Shown one piece after another: positions 40,593 through 48,658 of a DNA stretch of 64,000 bases. Numbering within the stretch: position 1 is the first letter of the stretch; each line of letters opens with the position of its first letter. This DNA is from Actimicrobium sp. CCC2.4 (GTDB taxonomy: Bacteria; Pseudomonadota; Gammaproteobacteria; Burkholderiales; Burkholderiaceae_D): contig NZ_CP133777.1 of the NCBI RefSeq assembly GCF_034347385.1, forward strand, positions 3,410,001-3,474,000. The letters run 5' to 3'. The notes under the pieces are model-generated. The model did not search any database and had not been told where the DNA came from. It worked only from the letters and a program-made list of their open reading frames with translations. Made by a program: the position numbers and the translations under genes.

Positions 40593-41009
40593 TTATTTGA
40601 CCAGCGGCTCGGTCACGAAACCGATCTTGCTCAGGCCACCGGCTTGCGCCGCCGCCATCACTTGCGCGACTTTTTCATATCGGGTAGTACGTTCGGCACG
40701 CAGATGCAGCTCGGGTTGCGGCTGTGCTTGCGCAGCCGTAGCGATGCGCGCTTGTAATTGGCGATCATCGATGACTTCGGCATTCCAGTACACCTGGCCG
40801 GCTGCATCGATCGCCAGGTTGATGCTCTCCGGCCTGGCGACATCGGGCTGGCTGCTGGCGCGCGGCAAATCGATTTTCACGCTGTGGTTCATCACCGGTA
40901 TCGTCATGATAAAAATCACCAGCAGCACCAGCATCACGTCGACCAGCGGCGTGGTGTTGATCTCGGGATTAAAGTCATCGTCCTGGTCGGACAGCGAGCC
41001 CATGGCCAT
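40593..41009 (-). CDS. exbD: ExbD energy-transducing protein
   Basis: A 138-residue protein with one membrane helix containing the proton-pathway Asp (FNPEINTTPLVDVMLVLLVIFIMTIPV). The periplasmic domain follows (SINLAIDAAGQVYWNAEVIDD). The ATG at 41009 overlaps the exbB stop by one base (TGATGG). It forms the proton-driven complex with ExbB that powers TonB. Confidence 0.94.
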   Translation of the reverse strand: MAMGSLSDQDDDFNPEINTTPLVDVMLVLLVIFIMTIPVMNHSVKIDLPRASSQPDVARPESINLAIDAAGQVYWNAEVIDDRQLQARIATAAQAQPQPELHLRAERTTRYEKVAQVMAAAQAGGLSKIGFVTEPLVK

Positions 41010-41725
41010 CAGGCACTCCTGGCCAGTGCCAGTCCGGCCGCCGGCGTATCCTGTCCCGAACGGGCACCGGTGACAAACCACGCATGCAGATCGAAGCCGA
41101 ACTTATTGAGTTGCGCCAGCGTCGATTTGTTGCCGCGCACCAGTGCGTTGTAGCCGAAGGTGGCCGGAATTGCCACCGCCAGCCCGAGCGCCGTCATGAT
41201 CAGCGATTCGCCCACCGGTCCGGCGACCTTTTCGATGCCAGCCTGGCCACTGGTGCCAATGGCAACCAGCGCATGGTAAATCCCCCAGACTGTCCCGAAC
41301 AGACCCACGAAGGGCGCGGTCGATCCGACCGAGGCAAGTACCGCCATACCCTGCTGCAAACGGCCGGCAGCGTCATCAATCCCCTGCCGCAGTGACATCG
41401 TGACCCAGTCGGATTTTGATAGCTGGTCATGCAGATGACCTTGATGTGTCGCGTGATGCGCCATCGCAGCACTACCCGCTTGCGCCAGTTCGGCAAACGG
41501 ATTGTCGCGACCGAGCCGTGCGACGCCCTGCTCCATCGAACTGGCGTCCCAGAACTGCAAGCCAACCAGTGCAGCCGAGCGACGCAGTCGCAGCAGTTGC
41601 ACCCCGCGCGTGATGATCACAAACCATGAGGCCACCGACATCGCCATCAGCAGCAATGCCACGCCCTTGATGACAATATCTCCCTGTTGCCACAGGCTTT
41701 CCAGTCCGTACGGGCTGACTTCCAT
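41009..41725 (-). CDS. exbB: ExbB (MotA/TolQ/ExbB proton channel) protein
   Basis: A 238-residue protein with three membrane helices: IVIKGVALLLMAMSVASWFVIITRGVQLL, then GMAVLASVGSTAPFVGLFGTVWGIYHALVAI and ESLIMTALGLAVAIPATFGYNALV. The GSTAPFVGLFGTVWGI motif is the family hallmark. AAGGACA precedes the ATG. It sits 12 bp after tonB in the Fur-controlled operon. Confidence 0.94.
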   Translation of the reverse strand: MEVSPYGLESLWQQGDIVIKGVALLLMAMSVASWFVIITRGVQLLRLRRSAALVGLQFWDASSMEQGVARLGRDNPFAELAQAGSAAMAHHATHQGHLHDQLSKSDWVTMSLRQGIDDAAGRLQQGMAVLASVGSTAPFVGLFGTVWGIYHALVAIGTSGQAGIEKVAGPVGESLIMTALGLAVAIPATFGYNALVRGNKSTLAQLNKFGFDLHAWFVTGARSGQDTPAAGLALARSA

Positions 41726-41736
41726 GATGTGTCCTT

Positions 41737-42399
41737 TTATTGAATTGAAAAATTGATCGAGACCAGCGCATACACCGCGACGGCAATGCCGTCTTCGAGG
41801 TGCGGCTGGAAGCGCGCTTTCAGCACCGACTGGCGGGCCGATTCGTCGAGCCGGTCGTAGCCGGACGAACTGCGTAGCTCGACCTGTTCGGCGCGCCCCT
41901 GCTGGTTAACCAGCACACGTAAAGTGACCTTGCCTTCTTCGGCAGCACGTCTGGCAAGCGGCGGATAGACCGGTTGCGGCGCTTCCAGGTATTGCACGCC
42001 GGAGACGGTTTTCGGCGGAGCCGGAGTGACTGCTTGCGCGACGACGGCCGGTGCCGGACTCGATGACATGTGCGGCACGGACGGCACAACGACCGGTGCA
42101 CTGGTTTCTTGCGACGCGGGAGCCGGTGCGGCTGTCCTGACTTGCATCGCCGGTGGCGAAGGCGACGGGGTTTTTACTGAGGGGACAATTTTCGGAACCG
42201 GTGTCCTGACTGGCTCGGCTGCCGCTGCAGGCCTTGGCACGGGCGCTGGCGCAATCAGGCTGGCGATCAGTTCGCGTGGTGCGGCCAGTGCCACTGTCTG
42301 CGGCGAGCGACTTTGCAGCACAAACAAAAATCCGCCATGTGCCAGCAGAATAAGTAGCAGCAATCCGCTACGGTGCCACCGGATCAGCGATAACTGCAA
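41737..42399 (-). CDS. tonB: TonB family energy-transducing protein
   Basis: A 220-residue protein: an N-terminal membrane anchor (SGLLLLILLAHGGFLFVLQ), a Pro/Ala/Val-rich periplasm-spanning linker (residues about 55-135) and a C-terminal TonB domain (PQPVYPPLARRAAEEGKVTLRVLVNQQGRAEQVELRSSSGYDRLDESARQSVLKARFQP). The start is a TTG immediately after the bfd stop (TGATTG), suggesting translational coupling. It couples ExbBD to the receptor at 38403-40499 and possibly to PqqU. Confidence 0.92.
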   Translation of the reverse strand: MQLSLIRWHRSGLLLLILLAHGGFLFVLQSRSPQTVALAAPRELIASLIAPAPVPRPAAAAEPVRTPVPKIVPSVKTPSPSPPAMQVRTAAPAPASQETSAPVVVPSVPHMSSSPAPAVVAQAVTPAPPKTVSGVQYLEAPQPVYPPLARRAAEEGKVTLRVLVNQQGRAEQVELRSSSGYDRLDESARQSVLKARFQPHLEDGIAVAVYALVSINFSIQ

Positions 42400-42615
42400 T
42401 CAGGCCGCCATCATCGACGGATGGAACACCATCGGCTGCGCTGGGACTGCCTGGCTCAGGCACTCGCGCAAAACCCGCTTGGCGCAGCCATGACATTTGC
42501 CGCAACACGTGCCGACCTGGAGGCTGGTACGCAGCGCGACCATCGACGTCACACCTTCACTGACTGCCTGGCGAATGGCCCGGTCGGAGACATTGTTGCA
42601 GATGCAAACAATCAT
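42400..42615 (-). CDS. bfd: Bacterioferritin-associated ferredoxin
   Basis: A 71-residue [2Fe-2S] protein: MIVCICNNVSDRAIRQAVSEGVTSMVALRTSLQVGTCCGKC carries CxC near the N-terminus and CCGKC, the BFD ligand set (C-x-C ... C-x2-C). It reduces ferric iron in bacterioferritin to release it. It is the first gene of the iron operon, directly behind the Fur box, which fits iron starvation induction. Confidence 0.94.
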   Translation of the reverse strand: MIVCICNNVSDRAIRQAVSEGVTSMVALRTSLQVGTCCGKCHGCAKRVLRECLSQAVPAQPMVFHPSMMAA

Positions 42616-42681
42616 TCGATACCTCGTGAAAGACAATAAAAAAGCGGAGCAGCATTCAACCGATCCGGCTCGGCCCTCATC

Positions 42682-42700
42682 AATGAGAACGATTCTTGTT
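42682..42700. promoter_or_regulatory. Fur box of the bfd-tonB-exbBD-receptor-piuC operon
   Basis: AATGAGAACGATTCTTGTT is a 19-bp near-palindrome of the Fur type (relative to GATAATGATAATCATTATC), 67-85 bp upstream of bfd in an AT-rich promoter segment. Confidence 0.82.
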
Positions 42701-42837
42701 TAGATTATTAAGCATCGGCGGATAAAATGCAAGAATTTATCCGCCATGCAAAAAGAGAGAGCACAGGCCCGGCACTTGGGTAAGCCGGACATTGCCGCGT
42801 AGCGCAACAGGAAAGCAGGGCCTGCAGCGTAGACAAC

Positions 42838-42866
42838 AAAAAGCCGGCTATAGAGCCGGCGTTTTT
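42838..42866. terminator. Bidirectional terminator downstream of the 49-residue gene
   Basis: AAAAA-GCCGGCT-ATAG-AGCCGGC-GTTTTT: 7-bp perfect stem with A and T tracts on both sides, just beyond the stop of the small minus-strand gene. Confidence 0.87.
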
Positions 42867-42870
42867 GGGC

Positions 42871-43020
42871 TTAGCGCGGTGTCTTGCGCTGCAATTCCGC
42901 CAGATCCCAACCTAGCTGGCGGCGGACTTCATGTGGATCAGGAGGTGGTTTGCGTGCGCGCTGGCGACGCCCCATGTATTGGCGGACTTGCTCTTTGGTT
43001 GGTTGTTTTGAATCCGACAT
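42871..43020 (-). CDS. Small basic protein of unknown function (49 residues)
   Basis: Reads MSDSKQPTKEQVRQYMGRR...PPPDPHEVRRQLGWDL ending ELQRKTPR. GAGGTG lies 5-6 bp before the ATG, and a strong terminator follows the stop, so it looks like a genuine monocistronic gene. It is rich in Arg, Lys and Gln, has no membrane segment or cysteine, and its PHEVRRQLGWDL core looks helical. I recognise no family; nucleic-acid or protein binding is possible. Confidence 0.7.
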   Translation of the reverse strand: MSDSKQPTKEQVRQYMGRRQRARKPPPDPHEVRRQLGWDLAELQRKTPR

Positions 43021-43143
43021 GTCACACCTCGCACATTCAACATGGACCTGGAGGAACTCGTGCGTCCACTGTCACGACCTGCGTTGTTAAACGTGAATGG
43101 CGTGTTGGTAGTTGACGGTTCCACAAGATGCCGGAGGCAGGTA

Positions 43144-43221
43144 ATGACGGAGAACAAAGACTTGAATCCGATGCAGGAAAGCAACCGTAGAAGGACAGGT
43201 AAGCCTCCTCTAACTCAATAA
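43144..43221 (+). CDS. Candidate 25-residue small ORF ahead of the fasciclin gene
   Basis: MTENKDLNPMQESNRRRTGK continues to PPLTQ and stops 9 bp before the fasciclin ATG. GGAGG is ideally placed 7 bp upstream of its ATG. It could be a leader peptide that couples translation, or a small protein in its own right. No homologue known to me. Confidence 0.35.
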   Translation: MTENKDLNPMQESNRRRTGKPPLTQ

Positions 43222-43230
43222 GGAATCATC

Positions 43231-43779
43231 ATGCGTTCACTTCGTACTGCTCTCGTTTTCACTGCGTTGCTCGCGACAGCCAGCGTTTCTTTTGCCGACG
43301 TCATGGTCGGTGGCCAAAGCATGATGCCAAGTAAGGACATCATCGACAATGCCGTCAATTCAGCTGACCACACCACGCTGGTCGCCGCTGTCAAGGCCGC
43401 TGGTCTCGTCGAGACACTCAAGGGCAAAGGTCCGTTCACCGTCTTTGCACCGACCAATGCGGCCTTCGGCAAACTGCCGGCCGGCACCGTCGAGACGCTG
43501 GTCAAGCCGGAGAACAAAGCCACGCTGACCAAAATCCTGACCTATCACGTGGTCCCCGGTAAATACGACTTCATGGCACTTGCCGCCGAAATCAAGAAGC
43601 ACAACGGCAAGGCAGAACTGGCCACGGCCAGCGGCGGCAAACTGAGTTTTGCAATGAACGGCATGCACAACATCAGCGTCATGGACGAGACCGGCCACAC
43701 CGCCAGCATCAGCACCTATGACGTCACCCAATCGAACGGCGTAATCAATGTGATCGATACGGTCCTGATGCCGAAATAA
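43231..43779 (+). CDS. Secreted fasciclin (FAS1) domain protein
   Basis: A 182-residue exported protein (signal RTALVFTALLATASVSFAD). One FAS1 domain fills the rest: DHTTLVAAVKAAGLVETLKGKGPFTVFAPTNAAFGKLPAGTVETLV (H1 box), then LTYHVVPGKYDF and GVINVIDTVLMPK (H2 region). Single FAS1 proteins of bacteria occur in the periplasm or medium and are implicated in adhesion. A terminator follows at 43818-43846, so it is a single gene or paired with the preceding small ORF. Confidence 0.93.
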   Translation: MRSLRTALVFTALLATASVSFADVMVGGQSMMPSKDIIDNAVNSADHTTLVAAVKAAGLVETLKGKGPFTVFAPTNAAFGKLPAGTVETLVKPENKATLTKILTYHVVPGKYDFMALAAEIKKHNGKAELATASGGKLSFAMNGMHNISVMDETGHTASISTYDVTQSNGVINVIDTVLMPK

Positions 43780-43817
43780 GCGTTACACGATCCCTGTGGA
43801 CTGGTGCACTGCACCGC

Positions 43818-43846
43818 AACCCGGAGAAGTTTCCGGGTTTTTTTTC
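43818..43846 (+). terminator. Rho-independent terminator of the fasciclin gene
   Basis: AACCCGGA-GAAGTT-TCCGGGTT followed by a run of T residues. Confidence 0.9.
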
Positions 43847-43882
43847 GTCCGGAAAACCGTCAAAAGGCGGGATTCAAGCAGG

Positions 43883-43906
43883 GTGGGCGCAGCCCTTCGT
43901 GCCCAC
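43883..43906. repeat. Family A palindrome, copy 7
   Basis: GTGGGCGC-N8-GTGCCCAC, with one G-T-type weakening of the stem. Confidence 0.7.
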
Positions 43907-43972
43907 GCAAGCAAACCACCCATCGCTGCCAATACACCCTCCAACAGCCGGGCATGCCTTCCTATAATCCCA

Positions 43973-44226
43973 TCAAGGCCACGGCGCCGGAGCGACATTG
44001 ACATACTGCTCTCCGCCATCAGATGGTGTCGGGCCTGCGTTGTAAGGCATCCCGGCGTTTAACCGCGCGCCCAGCAACAAGGCGATTTCCCGCCGCGACG
44101 CACTGAAATCTTCCGGAACCAGCGGCTGGTTTTTTCCGGCCAATGCACTTTGGCCCAGTCAATCAAGGCGTCGAAACGCTGGTTGAATTCATCGGCAAAC
44201 TGCGCATTACGGCTTGGTTCGGACAT
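43973..44226 (-). pseudogene. Small conserved-looking gene broken by a 1-nt deletion in a homopolymer
   Basis: The first frame reads MSEPSRNAQFADEFNQRFD...DWAKVHWPEK; after the A6 run (T6 at 44130-44135) a second frame continues NQPLVPEDFSASRREIALLL then GARLNAGMPYNAGPTP and ends GEQYVNVAPAPWP. Restoring one A would give an uninterrupted 84-residue protein of sensible composition. As given, the first frame ends early after an Arg-rich nonsense tail. Either the gene is inactivated, phase-variable, or the run was under-called. Function unknown. Confidence 0.65.
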
Positions 44227-44699
44227 GGTGGCATCCCCATTCATGGAGTCAGTAAGACTTCAGATCCTAGCAGACGCCCGCGTGGACCACGATGACTGCG
44301 GACAGATGCGAAGCAATCAATCGTTCCGGCATCGTGCACTGCCTGCTATTTTGCGTAAATCAATCACCAACACTCAAAAGCGGGCGTGCTTCCCCATCCG
44401 GGCCAATCCGGCCTCTCGTTACTGATGTCGTTATGGCTGAGCCGGGTGCTTGCCGGTTTCAAGGGCATGTCCGATATTTATCGCTCTATCCAAGAGCGGC
44501 GTGGTGCCGACCGTCGGTTGAGGTGGATCAAGTGACAACCAATCAAACCGGGGGTCGTCAAGGCATGGGTCGACTTGCCAGCCCTGCGGGCCTACACTGA
44601 GCGGCAAGCATTTGTCATTCTGCTATGCAGTTTGCCGGTTGCCCGCCCAGAGAAAACCATTCTCTGCGAAGCGGCGCCATCCGTTACCAGGAGCTCTTC
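44227..44699. other. Upstream region of the universal stress gene, no firm gene
   Basis: I find no supported gene. A 36-codon plus-strand frame (44425-44535) lacks a Shine-Dalgarno. TTGAGGTGGATCAA at 44518-44531 resembles an FNR box (9 of 10), but there is no -10 at the spacing used by ccoN and hemN. A normal promoter for the downstream gene should lie here. Confidence 0.4.
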
Positions 44700-45539
44700 A
44701 TGTCTTACAAGACCATCCTCATCCATCTCGACGAATCCCCGAACATCGACTCCCGCATCGACCTCGCGGCACAGTTGGCCAATACCCACGAAGCGCATCT
44801 GATCGGACTGGCCACCACCGGCGTCTCGCGCTACTTCTACGAATCAATGGCTACCGGTGCCGGCGATGCCGGTATCGGTCCCTACCTTGAGACGCTGCGC
44901 GAACAGGCACGCGGACGGCTTCAGCATTTTGAAGACAAAGTGCGCCGGCTAGGCGTCAGTTCCTACGAAAAACACCTGGCGGACGACGAAGCCGAGAGCT
45001 GCCTGGCCATGCGTGCCCGTTATTGCGATCTCGTCATCCTCGGCCAGTACGATCCCGAGGGCACCATCCCGTCGATCTACGCCGACCTGCCCGAATACGT
45101 CACCCTCAACGGCGGCTGTCCGGTCCTCATCATTCCGTACATCGGCACCTATCCACTGAAACCGGGGCATATTCTGATTGCCTGGGATGGCGGTCAGGAA
45201 GCGGCAAAAGCGGTGCGCAACGCACTACCTTTCCTGCAAGCTGCGAAGTCCGTCGAAGTCGCCGTATTCAATGCGCAGCAACGGCCCGACAGCCACGGCG
45301 AAGAACCCGGTGCCGACATCGCCCTGTACCTGACACGCCACCACGTGAAAGCCAACGTACGTCAGGAGCAGTCCGAGATCCCGGTCGGCGAAGCCTTGCT
45401 ATCGCTGGCGGCAGACCTCAATGCCGATCTGCTGGTGATGGGCTGCTACGGTCATTCGCGTTTCCGCGAAGTCTTGATGGGCGGCGTCAGCCGCACCATC
45501 CTCGATTCGATCACGCTACCGGTGCTGATGTCGCACTAA
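44700..45539 (+). CDS. Tandem universal stress protein (two Usp domains)
   Basis: A 279-residue protein made of two UspA domains: MSYKTILIHLDESPNIDSRIDLAAQLA...YCDLVILGQYDPEGTI and HILIAWDGGQEAAKAVRNALPFL...ADLLVMGCYGHSRFREVLMGGVSRTIL. The second domain has the ATP-binding pattern G-x2-G-x9-G-[ST] (MGCYGHSRFREVLMGGVS); the first domain is less canonical. Such proteins bind ATP and respond to starvation or oxygen limitation. AGGAG precedes the ATG at 44700. Confidence 0.92.
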   Translation: MSYKTILIHLDESPNIDSRIDLAAQLANTHEAHLIGLATTGVSRYFYESMATGAGDAGIGPYLETLREQARGRLQHFEDKVRRLGVSSYEKHLADDEAESCLAMRARYCDLVILGQYDPEGTIPSIYADLPEYVTLNGGCPVLIIPYIGTYPLKPGHILIAWDGGQEAAKAVRNALPFLQAAKSVEVAVFNAQQRPDSHGEEPGADIALYLTRHHVKANVRQEQSEIPVGEALLSLAADLNADLLVMGCYGHSRFREVLMGGVSRTILDSITLPVLMSH

Positions 45540-45571
45540 GCGACCACGGCAAAACCCGCCGCACCGTAGCT

Positions 45572-45596
45572 GTGGGCACAGCGTCATCGTGCCCAC
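45572..45596. repeat. Family A palindrome, copy 8
   Basis: GTGGGCAC-N9-GTGCCCAC in the gap between the convergent stress protein gene and cheB; may end both transcripts. Confidence 0.8.
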
Positions 45597-45645
45597 GCTA
45601 CAAAACCTCCGCGCGGGTCGATCGCATTTAGCTTCGGCACACGGC

Positions 45646-46737
45646 TCAGCCGCGCTGGTAGAACCGCACCATCTCTGCGGCGATCCGGTCCAGCGGCATT
45701 TCGATATCGACCGCGCCCAGCTTGACCGCCTCGCGCGGCATGCCGTAGACCACACAACTGGCTTCGTCCTGGCCGATTGTCGGCGCACCGGCGTCATGCA
45801 TATCACGCAAGCCGCGCGCGCCGTCGTCGCCCATGCCGGTCATGATGATGCCCAGCGCGTTGCGACCCGCCACCTGCGCGACCGACTTGAACAGGACATC
45901 GACCGAGGGCTTGTGGCGGTTCACCGGCGGCCCGTCAAGCACCTCTACCTGGTAGTAAGCGCCACTACGGGTCAGTCGCATGTGCAGGCCACCGGGAGCG
46001 ATCAGCGCGCGGCCCGGCATGACGCGGTCGCCGTGACGGGCTTCGCGCACTTCGATGGCACACAATGTATTGAGCCGGTTCGCAAACAGCGCAGTGAATT
46101 TCTCGGGCATGTGCTGGACTACGATGATGCCGGCCGAAACCCGCGGCAAGGCGGTCAGGATGGCTTCCAGCGCCTGCGTGCCGCCCGTCGAGGTGCCGAT
46201 GGCGATGACCTTGTCGGTGGTCTGTGCCAGCGCGCCGGGAGGCAATGGCTTGTCGTTGCGCGCGCTCGCCGGGCTGGCCGCGCCCATTCCCGCTGCACCG
46301 GATGGAGCCGCACCGCGCACGATACGCTTCGGCTTGGAGAGCGCCGCCTGCTTGACGTTACGGATCAACTCGGCCGCCGACTCCGACAAAAAGTCCTTCA
46401 GCCCGAGCCGGGGCTTGGTCACATAACTGACGGCGCCTGCCGCCAGGGCCTGCATCGTCGTCTCGGCACCTTTCTCGGTCAACGTCGAACAAATCACGAC
46501 CGGTGTAGGCCGCTCGCTCATGATTTTTTTCAGGAACGTGATGCCATCCATACGCGGCATCTCGACATCGAGGATGATCACATCGGGCCATTCCACGGCC
46601 ATTTTTTCCTGCGCCAGAATCGGATCTGCTGCCGATGGCAATACCTGGATCTGCGGATCTTTCGACAACAGCGCCGTCAGGACCTGGCGTACTACGGCCG
46701 AGTCATCGACGATCATTACCTTGATTACATTTGTCAT
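45646..46737 (-). CDS. cheB: Chemotaxis methylesterase/glutamine deamidase CheB
   Basis: A 363-residue protein. An N-terminal receiver ([15 protein letters not shown], acceptor Asp in [17 protein letters not shown], Thr/Ser CST, Lys TKPRLG) is joined by a linker to the methylesterase domain with the catalytic Ser in [12 protein letters not shown], His in [10 protein letters not shown] and Asp in [11 protein letters not shown]. It demethylates receptors when phosphorylated by CheA. The start overlaps the cheD stop by 4 bp. Last gene of the chemosensory operon. Confidence 0.95.
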   Translation of the reverse strand: MTNVIKVMIVDDSAVVRQVLTALLSKDPQIQVLPSAADPILAQEKMAVEWPDVIILDVEMPRMDGITFLKKIMSERPTPVVICSTLTEKGAETTMQALAAGAVSYVTKPRLGLKDFLSESAAELIRNVKQAALSKPKRIVRGAAPSGAAGMGAASPASARNDKPLPPGALAQTTDKVIAIGTSTGGTQALEAILTALPRVSAGIIVVQHMPEKFTALFANRLNTLCAIEVREARHGDRVMPGRALIAPGGLHMRLTRSGAYYQVEVLDGPPVNRHKPSVDVLFKSVAQVAGRNALGIIMTGMGDDGARGLRDMHDAGAPTIGQDEASCVVYGMPREAVKLGAVDIEMPLDRIAAEMVRFYQRG

Positions 46738-47252
46738 AGGACCACATCTTTTTGATCAGAATCTATCCAGTCGAACTTCAACCAGACGTCGCCGGTGGCG
46801 ACATCGAAATACAAACGCCGGTAGCCATCGCTACCGACATGTTCGGCCGCAATAGCCAACCCGGCTTGCTGCACCACTTTCCGGGCCATCGTGATATTAC
46901 GCTCACCGATATCGTTGATCAGAAAGCCGGCCCCGAACATGCGGCCGCCACCAAAAATCTTGGCGATGCATTCGCTCGGACGCACGCCGTTGCGCAGCAG
47001 CTCAGCCTGCATCAACGCGAAAGCACTTTCGCCATACCGGCCGCCGGCCCGCCGTTCTCTGGCACCGGCCGCATCGGCCGGCAAAATGAAATGGCAGATG
47101 CAACCCAGCTTGCGCGTCGGATGCCAGAGCGTGATCGCGACACAGGACCCCAGCAGCGTGCCGAAGACTTCGTGCCGGCAGCCCACACCCAGGTCCCCCG
47201 GATTGAGAAAAATTTCGCGCTCCGCCAGACTCGAAAAAGGGATTTGCTTCAT
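46734..47252 (-). CDS. cheD: Chemoreceptor glutamine deamidase CheD
   Basis: A 172-residue protein. The catalytic Cys is in [15 protein letters not shown]; His is in CICHFILP, and the conserved [10 protein letters not shown] and [13 protein letters not shown] follow. CheD deamidates receptor glutamines. The ATG at 47252 overlaps the cheR stop by 4 bp, which decides the start over an upstream in-frame Met. It overlaps cheB by 4 bp. Confidence 0.94.
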   Translation of the reverse strand: MKQIPFSSLAEREIFLNPGDLGVGCRHEVFGTLLGSCVAITLWHPTRKLGCICHFILPADAAGARERRAGGRYGESAFALMQAELLRNGVRPSECIAKIFGGGRMFGAGFLINDIGERNITMARKVVQQAGLAIAAEHVGSDGYRRLYFDVATGDVWLKFDWIDSDQKDVVL

Positions 47253-48070
47253 TGCCGCCGCTCCATGCAATACGCGCCGGGACCAAAAGAAATCAAGCCA
47301 TCAATGAGACCGTTGAGGCTCTCGGCCATCCCGACAAACAGCATGCCGCCCGGCACCAGCGTCGACAGCAATTGGCCGACCACCTTGCGCTTGACCGGTG
47401 GGTCAAAATAAATCAGGACATTGCGCAGGAAGATCACGTCGAACGGTACCAGATCAGGCAAGGGTTCGATCAGATTGATCTGCGCAAATTCCGTCTTGTC
47501 ACGCAAGGCCCGGTCAATCAGCAAGGAGCCTTCGTACGGTCCAAAACCGCGCAGGCAATACCGGCGCAGGAAATCCGGCGGGATTTCGTGGGTCCGGTCA
47601 ACACTGTAATTGGCGCGCCGTGCGGTGTCGAGCACGCGCGTACTGATGTCGGAACCACGTATTTCCCAGTTCGGTGCCCGACCGACGCGACCCAGTTCGG
47701 CCAATGTCATCGCCATCGTATAGACCTCTTCGCCGGTCGAACAGGCTGCGCTCCAGACCCGGAAAGTCCGGTTGCGCGGTGCCGCTTCGGCCACCGTCGA
47801 CAGCATCGAAAAATGCTTGGCTTCGCGAAAAAAATAGGTCTCGTTGGTGGTCAGCAAATCGATCGCCGTCTGCAGTTCGACCGGCTGCCTGCCCGACAGC
47901 AGAAGCTCGAAATAGGCGCCGTACGAAGCCAGGCCGAGGACCTGAATGCGCTTGAACAGGCGACCGCAAATCAGTGCTTTCTTGGCCGGTGTCAGCGCAA
48001 TGCCGGTTTCGCGAAACAGCAGGTCGCGGATGGTGGCAAACTCCCGCTCGCTCAGGGCGTTTAATTCCAT
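47249..48070 (-). CDS. cheR: Chemoreceptor methyltransferase CheR
   Basis: A 273-residue S-adenosylmethionine-dependent enzyme. N-terminal CheR domain: MELNALSEREFATIRDLLFRETGIALTPAKKALICGRL. SAM-binding segment: FRVWSAACSTGEEVYTMAMTLAE, then GSDISTRVLDTARRANY and FDVIFLRNVLIYFDPPVKRKVV. It methylates receptor glutamates. The internal Met at 48070 is chosen because it begins the conserved domain. Confidence 0.95.
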   Translation of the reverse strand: MELNALSEREFATIRDLLFRETGIALTPAKKALICGRLFKRIQVLGLASYGAYFELLLSGRQPVELQTAIDLLTTNETYFFREAKHFSMLSTVAEAAPRNRTFRVWSAACSTGEEVYTMAMTLAELGRVGRAPNWEIRGSDISTRVLDTARRANYSVDRTHEIPPDFLRRYCLRGFGPYEGSLLIDRALRDKTEFAQINLIEPLPDLVPFDVIFLRNVLIYFDPPVKRKVVGQLLSTLVPGGMLFVGMAESLNGLIDGLISFGPGAYCMERRQ

Positions 48071-48128
48071 AAAAAACCAGTCAACAAAAAATAGCCTCCC
48101 CATGTGCCGGCAGGCAGGATGTCAGCGC

Positions 48129-48650
48129 CTACGCTACCACATCGATGCTGGCCAATTCCGTCAGTGAAAAAGTGCGACCGACATCCAGAATGATCACGAA
48201 ATGTCCATCGATCCTGCCCAGGCCTTCGATGAATTCGGCGCGCACTTCGGTACCGAAATCGGGTGCCGCTTCGATCTCGGCTAGCGCAATATCGACGACC
48301 GCCGAGACCGCATCGACCAGCATGCCGATGTCGTGCGATTCGCCGTCATGGCTGATTTCCAGCACCACGATACAACTGCGTTTGCCGACCTGCGCCGCCG
48401 CGCCGCCGAAACGCAAGGCCAGGTCGATCACCGGCACCACTGCGCCACGCAGGTTGATGACGCCCCGGATGAAGGCCGGCATCAACGGCACCGTGGTCAA
48501 CTGGCCGTACTGGATGATTTCCTTGATCACCAGAATGCCGACCGCAAACAAGTCCCGACCGAGCGAAAATGTCAGGTACTGCTTCGCCTGGACATTGGCG
48601 TCACCGGCCACCGGGGGCGCGCCTTGCAACAGGGAGGTTTGCATGCGCAC
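48129..48650 (-). CDS. cheW: Chemotaxis coupling protein CheW
   Basis: A 173-residue SH3-like coupling protein: YLTFSLGRDLFAVGILVIKEIIQYGQLTTVPLMPAFIRGVINLRGAVVPVIDLALRFG is the CheW core, linking receptors to CheA. A second possible ATG lies two codons downstream (48644). It is followed by cheR after about 58 bp. Confidence 0.94.
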   Translation of the reverse strand: MRMQTSLLQGAPPVAGDANVQAKQYLTFSLGRDLFAVGILVIKEIIQYGQLTTVPLMPAFIRGVINLRGAVVPVIDLALRFGGAAAQVGKRSCIVVLEISHDGESHDIGMLVDAVSAVVDIALAEIEAAPDFGTEVRAEFIEGLGRIDGHFVIILDVGRTFSLTELASIDVVA

Positions 48651-48658
48651 GGCTCCGG

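Noticed and set aside
44518-44531. FNR-like box TTGAGGTGGATCAA upstream of the universal stress gene
   Set aside because: It is a 9 of 10 match, but no -10 hexamer occurs at the spacing shared by ccoN and hemN; kept only as a note.
44425-44535. 36-codon plus-strand frame
   Set aside because: No ribosome-binding site and no recognisable features; could be chance.
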